This document shows, in pieces, positions 25,201-36,151 of a stretch of DNA of 64,000 nucleotides. A program made the translations under genes and the position numbers. Under the pieces are notes generated by a model. It searched no databases. It saw nothing but the letters and a program-made list of their open reading frames with translations, and was not told the origin of the DNA. The DNA is taken from the NCBI GenBank assembly GCA_037833965.1, contig AP031351.1, forward strand, positions 6,336,501 to 6,400,500, given 5' to 3'. Origin of the DNA: Marchantia polymorpha subsp. ruderalis (lineage: Eukaryota > Streptophyta > Marchantiopsida > Marchantiales > Marchantiaceae). Numbering within the stretch: the stretch's first letter is position 1; each line of letters starts with the position of its first letter.

Positions 25201-28200
25201 AAGCTCTTTGGTCGGCACCTAACTTCTCATTATGACCTCCGCGTTTTGGTTCGATGGGCTCATTTCCCTTTTCTGAAATGACTCTCTGCTCCTCCCATAA
25301 CTTTCTACTGTAATACTCATGATCAGGACCTGTATCCAAGAAAGAAAACTGGGGATTCCCAAAATGTTTTTCTCTTGAAAGAGCCTCAAACCGTGGCCCA
25401 ATTCTTGCAACAAATGTGGCAAGGCCGTCAATAAGCTTTCTCGTTACGGTGTCCGCAGGAGGAGGAGCTTCAGGGGGCTCTGGTCTCGAGAGTCTCCGTT
25501 CAACATCCAAAGAAGTTGCAAATGTGGCCTTCGTATCAAAGTTCATGGGGACCACTGGTTGGGGGATCCTACAAAGATAACATGTCCATGATATACCTTG
25601 AGTTTCTTGAACTTTGGAAATGCTCATTGACACTCAAAGGAGCAACCACGATTTTTCCTAAAGTATACATACATGACTGAGAAAGTCAAGCTTGCTACCT
25701 CATTTAAATAATTGTTTATGGTGGTAGTACGTTACCTAGCTGGTTTCAATTGTATAGATGCAGAAGACGCGGGTTGAAAACCTGGAATGCAGTCATTGTT
25801 GCTTATCAACCGAAGTTGTGGTTTGGTAGCTTCGATAACGTCAGCATCCTTCTCCTCCACGTCTAAAACTGCACGATCCGACAAGTTCTAAGGAATTACC
25901 CTCAACGGCGCTGGAAGCTTTGAGCTCTTCCAACACAGAGACACTGTCGACAACGAAATTCATGAGCCAGAGGGAACTTCCATCCTTTCGCACGGTTTCA
26001 CCTGTACTACTCCTGTTTCTAGGTACTCTAGTCCACGAACATTCACAAAAATACGATTCTGGAGTTCAGCAAAATAAATCTGTCCAAGTTTCTTAAGCCA
26101 CGTACAGAAGATACTGTGACAACTTATTTACAAGGTGTGAATGTCTTTTGACTCTGACGTACGAATGAGAAGTGGATTCCAAGATAAAATCCTACTCCAT
26201 TCATGACAAAACATACCAGTATCATATATTTCTTCATCGTCGTCACGAAAAAGGTCCATCGCACTGACACCAAATTGAGAGCCCATATTCCTGGCTGACG
26301 CAGAAGCAAAGAAACAGCCAAATTACTGATGGGCTAAATTTGTCATTTTTTATCTTCTTGTTCTAAGCCATCGCGCACCCTAAACACACTGATTTCAGCA
26401 CTTTCATGCGTAGCAAACATGATTGCTGTAGGCAACAGGGTTGACGGCCTGAACGGATATAAAACTTCTTGTGATCCTGCCTTTACCGCGGGTTAAGTCA
26501 TTAAAGAGAGTAGGAATCAAGCTAACTCATAATACCAACGTTAACATAACTCATAATACCAACGTTTACATAACTCATAATACTCATGTTACCAACGTAC
26601 ACCGCAACAAAAGGTAACAAAAACCAACTGTTAAGTACGGAACGGCACCTACCTCTACTGAATGCATCCCCCGAATCCTTCACACGCCCAGGCATCCAGA
26701 TTCTGTCGTCTTTATTCTTTCGCGTCAGCTTCAATTCTGCACGTGTCGAAACAATGATCAGAGGATTAGGTCGACGCGGTTCTCACCTTCGCATCCACCA
26801 TCCTTTCGGACAGAAGAGCGCCCTCACAACTGCTCCTAATACAGCTGGTTGTATTGCTACGTTTGAAAGACACATGACACATCAAAAGACGTGAAATAAA
26901 CCAAGGCCTGTCTAGTGGTTCATCCATGGGGTTGAAGTTTGCTGAAGCTCATGTAACATTTTACACACTTGCTGGTATTTGCATATTATAACCAACTCAT
27001 TAGTTCTATTCGAAGATCCAGACGTCCACATTTCTGACTGCGCCAACCGTACCTTTGAACTCCGGCGCATTCTTTAGGGGATCGAATCCCAACCCATAAA
27101 CATCCGCCTTAGGATGAAAAACAAAGTCCTGATTTGACCAACATGCACAGAACGCCGGGAAAAATCGTATAAGTAACCGCAGCTCTGTGTGCATGATGAC
27201 AGCCATGACACAAACAGCCGTTCTACACAGTCATCGTTAATACTACTTGCCTCTCATAAGTGGTCCGAGAGCCAAAACGCTATAACCTGCCCTGTCGGAC
27301 AGAAACAACCTAACTTTACCACGCAAACCTAAATTACTGTATGCTCAATGTCCTCAAAAATATGCTTCTTATAAATGGTAAATGGTATACGAGGGTATGC
27401 TACACTACGCTATCTGATGGCAGATGACAGGATACTTTGACATGACGGATATTTTAAAATAGCCCTAGGCAGCAATATAAAGTTAACTTCTAGGTCAAAA
27501 AATATGAGACAGGTCTTCTTTCCACTAAGAAACCTGTTTGGGACGACAGTTTTATACCAACACTAACTTTCATAAATCCCAAGATGCTACTGCTCAAAAT
27601 GACATTGGTCTACGAACCGGAATCTTCTCGGATAAATCCATGTCTTCTTCATCCTCGTCCTGTCCTTCGGCAATCAGGTCGCCGGAGGCCTCAAAACTGG
27701 GGGGCAGTTGGGCACCGTACACTTTCTTCGACTGTTGATCCGATTTGCTACTTGACGCGAGTGCAATTGTAGCCTTCCGCCCTTCCCTCCGGGCAGCTGT
27801 AAGAAATTACTTGATTATAGTCACCCAAATTTATGCAAAGAATATTTTTCCGACACATCCAAAAAAACAAACACACTCACGCGGGTTCACAATATCCACC
27901 CCATATATACTTCTGGATTACAAAACACTGCCCGAAGTTGCAACGTGAACTTTTTAAAAAAGATATTCTGCAGGCGACGACCTACACTAGCTTCTCGGTC
28001 ATTGTAGTTCACAAGCAGACCTCTAAACAAAAGTGCGCACCATCAGTCCCGAGTCAGCTACTCCGGTAGAAAAAAACTAGAATAATTTGAAATCATCGTC
28101 CAACTTGATACAATGTGGAGACAACAATTCTGATCGCATCATTTCTTCGAGTCACAAAGTAGCCTATTTGAAGAGCACTCATATAAAAGTGGGCAATCTA

Positions 28201-30133
28201 AAGTAGTGCCAAACATGCTATTCATGAGAGCAAGTTATCTCAGAAGTTTGCGTAATGATCAGAACCTGATACCGCAGTAAAATGTCGCGGCCCGACAACT
28301 CGACCCCGGCGCCATCCCATCTTCATCAGCAACTTTACACCTGTTTGAAACAAATTACGCCCGTTACTTCTTGACACTTGCAGAAAAAAGACACTCAAGA
28401 AGAACCACTAAACTGTACTCATTCGTATGTGCCCACCCTGTGACTAAAGACTCCGCGCCAGGCAGAGCGGTCCGACCAAGAATAGAATCGTTACAGAGAG
28501 AAGTAGATGGAAAACGAGAGAAGACTACTTGAAAGTGAAGAGGGTCTTCCTTGTAGTGGTACTTCTCACCACATATATGAATGAATTTCAAAGTTTCGAG
28601 GACTTAACCAAGAAACCTTTTAGACGCTCATCCACCTGATAGTTACAAAGCCAGTATCTATAACTTATAAATGCGGCTGGTGAAGAGCCATTAAGAAACA
28701 TGAACAAACCTATTGACTGAGTTGCGGGTATAACAATTTCATCGGGGACTGGTCCTGGAATAGCTGACGGTCTGCACAATAGCAAGCACTCTTTGAGACG
28801 GCGCATCATTCACAAAGTAAAACCGGAGGAAAAGCAAACCCAGTAGTTCACATTGAAGATAAACAAGTTTAAAGAATATCACTATGTTTCTTCCTCCAAG
28901 TGAACAGCTCCTTAATACATCCTGATAATTTTGTGATATAGTGTCTCTTAACAATTTGAACCAGTTCAAACGTCGTGCAGATGACTAGCTGTAAGCTTCT
29001 ATCTTCCTCTACTGGTGAGAAGACATCAACACTGTCATCCAGAACGCGACCAACTGGGGAATTCACTGCTCAGATAATCTAATGCTTCACAAACTTAGTC
29101 AATCATGCTTTAGAGTGAACAGTAGCGCGATAGGTGCCATTGAGGTGCAAACCTATTCAGCTCCCGTTTTTATGAGCACAAGAGGGTAGCTTAAAACGCA
29201 CCTTCTCCCGACCTCTTTCTCGGCATTCCGACGGGCTACTTCAGCGGCAGTAAATCCAAACGTATCATACTCGGCAGAAGTGCCTAGGCCTTTCGCTTTT
29301 GTCTCCTGTAACACCACATCAGAAAAAGCAACTGGAGCATTAGACCACGGAGAGAATGGTACTCTAACCTGAGCTACACGTCAAGAATTGTGAAGATGAA
29401 GATTTTACTCAAAAGCAAGATATCACAGCGTAGACTTCTTCGTATTTATTTTTTTATTACTAGCATGCAAGTCACCTAATAGTGATTCAAAGGATCTGCG
29501 CAGCGGCCTTATTCACGCAAAACAAACACAACAAAAATATAAAAAACGCTGTACAAACCTCCAGTTCATCTTCATCCAAGAAATCATCGATCGACTGCTG
29601 TGTCCTCTGCGCTCGTTGATTCCTCGATGAAGTGAACGTCTTGGGAGCCCAGCCTGAGAAGTCATTCAAATTAACACCACCTCAAGCAAGCAAGATTGAC
29701 AAACAAATACTTGATTTTACCACAACCGACACCTTCCGTCTAAAGATGTGATATCACCTTCTTTGGACCCAACGGTGTTGTAATAGCCTGCAGAATAGCC
29801 TCCGGTAAACGCACCATGAAACCTTCTTCGACCTTCAGCATCTGTCACCTGTATCACCGACATGGATTACAATGTAAAAGACAACTAATTATAGTCGCGG
29901 TCTTCAAGATACATTGATGTCTTCGAACAGAAACGGAAAATCTTCAATGCACAATACAAGAAAGACAAGCAATAGTACGCATAGAGGGGCCTGCGAACCT
30001 CTTGTTTCCAAGGCGGTAATCGGCGAGCCTGACCCTGATCTACCGCTAACTTCGCCTTCTTCCTACTCAAATCTTCTTCTCGCTCCAACGCCTGGCCATA
30101 GTGTACATACTGTCCTTCTTCACCATCGTCCAT
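22233..30133 (-). CDS. TGH: TOUGH (TGH): G-patch and SURP domain RNA-processing protein
   Basis: The plant TGH protein is nuclear, binds RNA, and acts with the Dicer-like complex in microRNA/siRNA biogenesis and splicing. Seventeen exons were traced: 30133-29999, 29848-29758, 29653-29559, 29305-29202, 28771-28710, 28340-28266, 27796-27618, 27128-27053, 26736-26649, 26290-26217, 25868-25736, 25568-25112, 24825-24529, 24167-24027, 23870-23661, 23503-22649, 22301-22233. Together they give 1046 aa (Arabidopsis ~930). The conserved N-terminus contains [20 protein letters not shown]. The G-patch starts [16 protein letters not shown] (~161-176). The SURP module starts around [20 protein letters not shown] (~413) and runs to [11 protein letters not shown]. 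Family motifs [17 protein letters not shown] and [19 protein letters not shown] follow. The C-terminus is an RS/KR-rich charged tail (~920-1046). Two junctions are less certain: the donor of exon 7 (GTTCGT), and the choice of donor for exon 9, made to keep phase. Exon 9 aligns poorly with the Arabidopsis protein. Confidence 0.92.
26523..26592. repeat. 24-bp tandem repeat inside a TGH intron
   Basis: Two adjacent 24-bp units (26523-26546 and 26547-26570), beginning taactcataataccaacg, differ at a single base. A partial third unit follows. The array sits between TGH exons 9 and 10 and has no coding consequence. Confidence 0.8.
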
Positions 30134-32339
30134 GGCTCAGCTTCAAACACCACCCCGCTATGCCACCAAAATACAGTTTCGACAAATTCCTGCTTGAACT
30201 ATGTTTTTCAAAAAACAATTTGCGTCTCGCACCATCTCCGGCTCCCTGCTTCCTTGTCGACTCAAATTGAAGACTGAGAGCTTCCACAAAACCCCGTCAG
30301 ACTTGCTCCGTGTAGTAAGGCGGACCCGGATTGGGAATTGCTTCTCATTGGAAAAAATGGCAAGTCCCTAAACCCAGCAAATTTCTTCTCCTCGACGCCA
30401 AACGCAACGTGTACTTTCAAGTGACAACTATTGAAATCATTGTTTAATAGTTGTCACAAAACCAAAAGATGAGACGATTTCCCAAACTTCGAAGAGGCAG
30501 CAGCAGTGGGTGAGCGCTAAGCGGACAAATGAATATTCTGAAAATGCTCTGAATTAACGAAAACACAGGAGACTAAAAAATCGCAGTCCACTGCAAAAAG
30601 GGGCAGGGAAACCCAGGAACTAAATGAGATGCAATGGGCACCACTGTACATGGAAGATCCGTGCAAAATTCATGCTCAGTACTTCGACTTCAAAACGCAT
30701 GGTGAGGGATTGCCGCCACAGTCGCCATCTTATCGGCGAGCTCTAACGATGTGTCGCACTTCCTGTCTTTAAATCCCAACGCAAAACCTCCCGAATCCCT
30801 AACTGACATCTCAATTTCCTCTTCTATCCCGAAAACTCTTCGCCAGATTATCACAAACTCGGTCGGAGCGCGGTATTCACAACCCCACACTCTAAAATCT
30901 GTAGCCCTGGAAACTCCGAATTGAATTCTTGTTGTCCACCTACGAGTCCTACTGTCGTCCTGGTTTCAGCTGTTCGTGAATTCGGATAGCTTTGTTCTTC
31001 CGACAGTAATCCGGTTTCACGTACCCACGGGAGTTTAGGCACAACGGTAGAAGGACAACCGATTGCAAACCCGTCTCCCTCAGCTTCAACCACCGTAGCC
31101 AAAATGTGATGGAAAATTTTTATTCATTATTCTTACGAGAATTGACGAAATTCCCAGTGGATGCAAGTAGCAAGGAACGCGCAGGTTTAAGATTGTTTGA
31201 GTTTATACGCTATTTGGGAGACGGTCACTATCAGATTAGCAGAAAAGAGAAAAGGCAGGACTCCTGTCAGATAGTTTACTAATATATAGTTCCCTCAGAA
31301 GGCAATAGAAAAGCAGGAAAGTGTGCATACATTTTTATTAAGGGCAGGAGACTTGCGAGATGCAGCAAGTCCCTGTCGCCGTACGAACGATATCGCAAAA
31401 GTTGGATCTACAAGGCGATTTAAACGTGGAGCGATTTGAAAACCCTCGAAAAATAGCCGAGCGTCTCTAGCTAATCAAACGCCCTCGGATATGGCAAGAG
31501 AGGCGGGAGATTGAATATTGACTGCGATGAGTCTCTTGGAGCTTCAGCGAAAATGAAGCATCATATCTATTAGTCGGCCTATCGTTGATTGACCCGGATC
31601 TGCTATTAACCGGGGACCTCGGTTATTCTCTACCACTATTGATCCGTTAGTATATGTACTCACATGAAACTTCGGTTTTTCTTTAGCCTTACAAACAAAT
31701 CAAAAGCAGAAAAAATGTTGACATTGATCAAACCTCCAAAAAGGATACTTATTCCGCTTAGTCCAATCTCTTTATTGCATTTATCTAGAAATTGTATACA
31801 TCCTAAACCCTCTATACGTTCATGATATGTCAAGATTTACACTCAAAATTGTTATCTTTATGTATTTATTAAATGTAAAAAATACGCAAAATATTCCAAC
31901 TCAAGCATATATTTTCAAGCAAACATACTTACTTCAAACTTTCATCAAGATAATTAATGCTTCCCTCATACTCTCAGCTTACGTCAGGTACAATTGGAAT
32001 CTAGTCATAACATGAAATGGATTGTGAAAATAAATTGAAAAATATCTAAGAAATGACAAACTAAGTTGAAATTGCAAATCCAATAAATTATGACTTAAAA
32101 ACTATCATACTAAATTGTAATGATATTTTATCCATAGGTTGTGATTTTTTTTCATATATGATTTTTCATTATGTCAATATACATGCTTCAAGTGAACTCC
32201 CTCACAAGTAAGCTATGTTGATGAAAAATAGTATTAAAAGTTTGAAATTTGTAAATTTTTCTACTTAGCCAACACACTACTATTATCTATATAAATACAT
32301 TCTTGTGGTCACTAATCTAAGTTTTTTTTCTTTTACAAA
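30134..32339. other. TGH upstream region and AT-rich intergenic DNA
   Basis: From 30.13 to 31.1 kb this is probably TGH promoter and leader on the minus strand. Minus-strand open frames at 30690-30890 and 30851-31102 are not recognisable proteins. From ~31.6 kb the sequence becomes strongly AT-rich up to the LINE relic. A 12-bp inverted repeat lies at 30421-30457. Confidence 0.45.
30421..30457. repeat. Short inverted repeat (12-bp perfect arms)
   Basis: The arms gtgacaactatt (30421-30432) and aatagttgtcac (30446-30457) are perfect complements around a 13-base loop. The repeat lies ~290 bp upstream of the TGH start codon. Confidence 0.85.
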
Positions 32340-33300
32340 GGATTAGAATTGGAACAAGTGAAGAGTTACAAATATTTAGGCATTGATTTCCACTACGATT
32401 ATAGTTTGGCACTTTGTGTACAAAAGATTATAGAAGCTAGTTTCAAAGATCTACATTCATTGCAAAATAGATGTAGAGTAGCTCATCTAGTGTCTTGGAG
32501 TCTTAGGAAATTGTTATTCAAAAGCTTATTTAATTCCCGTTATCTTATATGGAACACAAGTGTGCCGTCATGGTTGTAAGGAGATAGGTTGGCAGCGTTT
32601 GGAGAGGGTGCAAAAGATCTTACTACAAGAAGAATTGGATGTGAATACCCAAACTTCATGTGCTATTGTTTTTGCAAAAACAAGTTGTCTAACTCTTGAG
32701 GCTGAAGCTCTCTTTTTACTATCATTTAAGTCAAAAGAATGAGATATCTTGATGATTCTTGACTTTCTCTTGAAGCTTTGCATGCCACACGTTCCAAGGT
32801 GTGGTTTGCAGATGTGGTGACTTGGTATTTGAGATGGAATATGATGGAACTCGATTGGGATTTGCAAACTATTGACTTATGCGAGCGATTGGGATTTGCA
32901 ACCTATTGACTTATGCGAGCGTATAAAGGAGGAATTTCTCAGCATTATTTGGAGCAGACAAGTTACAAAAATGTAGTTTTATCAACTTCATGTGAATACT
33001 ATGCTTGTTTATTGTGAGCAAGGATATTTACTTGCAAAGATCTCTACTTCTTCATGTCATATTATTGCTAGGTATAGAACAAGATCTCACAGTCTTGGGA
33101 GTTAAGAAGAGCGTTGGTTGAACATTGATATGAGTGAAGGTATTTGTAGACTATGTGATGGAAGAAAAGTTAAGTATGAAAAGCATGTATTTCTTATTTG
33201 TACTAGATATGTAGAGATTTCAGTGTCTCATAGAGTTGTTGTTGAGAATTTTTATTCTTTGCTTTAGCTTGAGCCTTATGATTTAGTTGTTTACATTTGG
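32340..33300 (+). mobile_element. Decayed non-LTR (LINE-type) retrotransposon, 3' part of ORF2
   Basis: The plus strand carries broken pieces of a LINE-like reverse transcriptase C-terminal region. The first piece reads VKSYKYLGIDFHYDYSLAL, the typical RT thumb-entry motif, and continues to WNTSVPSW before a stop. In a shifted frame follows ERVQKILLQEELDVNTQTSC, then LEAEALFLLSF, like the linker of plant LINE ORF2. Around 33070-33230 pieces resembling ARYRTRSHSLGS, ERWLNIDMSEGICRLCDG and KHVFLICTRYVEIS match the zinc-binding zf-RVT tail. Many stops and frameshifts, plus a 34-bp tandem duplication, show it is inactive. The N-terminal RT and endonuclease parts were not found. Surrounding DNA is AT-rich. 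Confidence 0.75.
32852..32919 (+). repeat. 34-bp tandem duplication inside the LINE relic
   Basis: Units 32852-32885 and 32886-32919 begin cgattgggatttgcaa and differ at one base. Since 34 is not a multiple of three, the duplication adds a frameshift to the dead ORF. The near-identity suggests it is recent relative to the decay of the element. Confidence 0.9.
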
Positions 33301-33459
33301 GATATTATTAGTTATCTTCTTAGTGCTCTTGGCACTAGCTAAGGGTTCCTTTGGTTCTCTCCTAGGTTGGAGTTGGATTATTTGTATTGTGTTTTTCAAC
33401 CTTTTGATCCTTTGGGTACCGAGGGCTTGATCTATTTACCGTATAACAAACACACTAAG

Positions 33460-33490
33460 AGTAGTAAGTGAATTAAATTCACTTACTACT
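33460..33490. repeat. 31-bp near-perfect palindrome (15-bp arms)
   Basis: The left arm agtagtaagtgaatt (33460-33474) and the right arm aattcacttactact (33476-33490) are exact complements separated by one base. It lies ~160 bp downstream of the recognisable LINE remnant. Confidence 0.9.
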
Positions 33491-34746
33491 GAATTTAATA
33501 ATGGATTTCTCAACATGAAATATTTTTTTACAGATCAATACTCATAATCATGTACGTGAAGAGAAGGTTTGTGTTATATGTATAAAGGATGAATCATGTT
33601 TGCATACATTGAGACTTCTTCACAAACTAGACATCATCTCATATATATCTTCATAATCACTCAATAGTACATGTCATATAATTCACTTTTAATTTCATGT
33701 TGGGAACTTGTTTGTATCCTGCAGAACCCTTGCATTCACAATCACTTCATTTTCATTTTCCTTAGCATGTATATAGTCTCAATTTTCAAGTTAATTAATT
33801 CAATGACAACAACTTAAAAATATTCTAAGAATTTCCAAACACGTTTCTCATGCACATCCAATAACACCAGATTGCTGCAAAGTTTAATACTTCCACCTTG
33901 GTTGTAATCAAAACCAATGCACTTGACCATATATTCTGACCAATTTTCGTTTGACAACAATTTCACATCCCGGTATGAGTCATTTCTCCATGTATTTGAT
34001 TCTACATTTTCTCTAATAATTTTCTCGTTTATAGAGTGACACAATTATCACGTTCTCACCTTCTTCGATACACATCGAAACTTTCATTTCAATTCCAAAC
34101 GCGTAAGCGACGATAAAAAAAAATTCAAACAATAGTCTTGCAAGTCATTGCACCAACTATGATACCTCGAAATATTATTTTCAAGCACCCAACTTACATA
34201 GTCCTTCCCATCAAGGAAGCAACCGATTTTGTTGCAAGTAGAAAGGCTCCACAGCGACCGCAAGGTTGGTACTGTAAACCCACCATCTCAAAAGTTCCCT
34301 CCGTTGTCTGACATGGCATGCGGCCCTCTTTTGTGCCAACGGGCCATTTTTTGACATACCAGGAATCGAGAATTGGAGTAAATCCGGAACCACTTTTCTC
34401 GGTTTGTGTCCGATTGGAGCTGTGGTTGTGACTGTTTCTGTCGCCTGGTGCATCAAGTGCATGAGGAATGTGGATGCGAGGATCATACTTGTCGACTTCC
34501 GTTAGGTAGCAGCCAATCAGTCAAAAAATTATGATTTTTGCAAGTCACTGATCACATCTGCCACTTCTCACTCGAAGTGCTCAGATTTCGTGATGCCAAA
34601 TTTACTCAGAATTAGCATTCCGATGGCGGAATGATTGATGTTATTCGAGTCTCTTGAACCCTAATCCGTGGGGAAGAGGAAGACAGACGATCGTGAAATC
34701 GATTCATTTGCGCATCGAGAGTTCTATCGATTGTTGTTGTCTCGAA
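33491..34746. other. Intergenic and 5' flank of the dioxygenase gene
   Basis: This is AT-rich up to ~34.1 kb, then of ordinary composition. A 91-codon minus-strand frame (34211-34486) is open but resembles nothing I know. The promoter and leader of the plus-strand dioxygenase must lie in the last few hundred bases. No TATA box can be assigned with confidence. Confidence 0.4.
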
Positions 34747-36151
34747 ATGAGTTGCCCATGCTGCCGACCAGGGGGGGATTCAAGCGATGGGGAGGAAGAG
34801 GAGGAAGAGGAAGAAGATGTCGGACTGCTGGATATGAGTGCCATGAAGGATCGAGTCCAGTACCTGGTCGATTCTGGCATCAGCCAGATTCCAGCTGCAT
34901 TCATCAGGCCGGTGGACGAGCGTCCTCTGGGTGTGAAGGGATTCGACCGAATTCCTGTCGTGGATATGAGTGAGGTGGACGGGAAGGGCAGAGAACGCAT
35001 CAGAGCAGAGGTTGGAAAAGCGTGCGAGGAATGGGGATTCTTTCAGGTGGTGAATCACGGGGTGAAGAAATCGGTTCTGGATGTCATGAGGAAGGATGGC
35101 AGGGCTTTTTTCCAACAACCGATGGAACAGAAGCTCAAGTACAGCTGCACGCCAGGAGTGATTGCGTCTGAAGGCTATGGGAGTAAGATGCTTACCAAAG
35201 ATGAGCAGCTTCTCGACTGGAGAGACTACTACGATCTTCACACATTGCCCATGTCCAGGCGACGTTCAGGCAATTGGCCTACCAATCCTCCATCCTTCAG
35301 GCAGGTACTTTTTCTAGGCCATGAGACAGTTTGACTTTTTCCATGAACTTTTTGCGGGGCAATCGGATGAATTGACATTGAGGCTGACGGATATATCTCT
35401 GTACGCTGGCAGGGATTCGGTGGTAAAGTACAGTGACCAGATGAAGTGGTTGGCGGAAAAGATATTGGAACTCATCTCTGAGAGCTTAGGATTGCCTGGC
35501 ACATACTTGAAGGAAGCTTTGGGAGAAGTCTCTCAAAATGTGTCGGTGAATTACTATCCGGTCTGTCCACAACCGGATCTTACCTTAGGCTTGCAAGCTC
35601 ACTCGGATCTGGGAGCCATTACCATTCTGATGCAAGCGGACATTCCTGGACTGCAAGTGAAAAAGGATGACAGCTGGATTGCTGTGGAGCCTGTAGAGGA
35701 CGCTCTGGTTGTAAACCTGGGTGACATGATGGAGGTAGATCAGCAGCAACAACAACCCCTTCGGTTCCTCCTGTTGGATGCATCGGCGTTTGTTCGTTTT
35801 GCGTTTTACAACTTTGTAGTTTTGTTTTTATCAAATAATGTTTTTGTGCATTCTACGGACATGGAAATTAACCGTCGACAAATTGCTCGTTGGTCTCGTC
35901 AGGTGCTGACCAATGGGAGGTACAAAAGCGTGGAGCACCGGGCTGTTGTGAACAGCGAGAGGGACCGCCTATCCATTGCAACTTTCTTGGATCCTGCGAA
36001 AGACCGCACTTTGTCGCCAGCCAAGGCACTCGTTGATGATAAACACCCCTTGCTGTACAGAGACGTCCTGTTCAGCGAATTCATCTCTGCCTGGTACTCC
36101 AAGGGGCCAGATGGCAAGAGGAATATTGACAATCTCATCCTCCCGTTGTGA
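34747..36151 (+). CDS. 2-oxoglutarate/Fe(II)-dependent dioxygenase (plant DOXC class)
   Basis: A soluble oxygenase of the large plant family that hydroxylates or desaturates specialised metabolites and hormones. Three exons, 34747-35300, 35413-35734 and 35903-36151, give 374 aa. The start chosen is the first in-frame ATG; the frame is open upstream but has no ATG. The N-terminal DIOX_N domain includes RIPVVDMSEVDGKGRERI and EWGFFQVVNHGV. The catalytic jelly roll has NYYPVCPQPDLTLGLQAHSD, giving Fe ligands His248 and Asp250. The third ligand is His304 (SVEHRAVVN), and Arg314-x-Ser316 binds 2-oxoglutarate. All four residues are present, so activity is expected. Intron 1 appears to use a GC donor. 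Intron 2 (168 bp) is open in frame. Sequence style recalls the DMR6/LBO/FLS-like groups, but the substrate cannot be named. Confidence 0.92.

Noticed and set aside
34211-34486. 91-codon minus-strand frame upstream of the dioxygenase
   Set aside because: No recognisable motif, no splice partners, and no difference from chance frames in this window.
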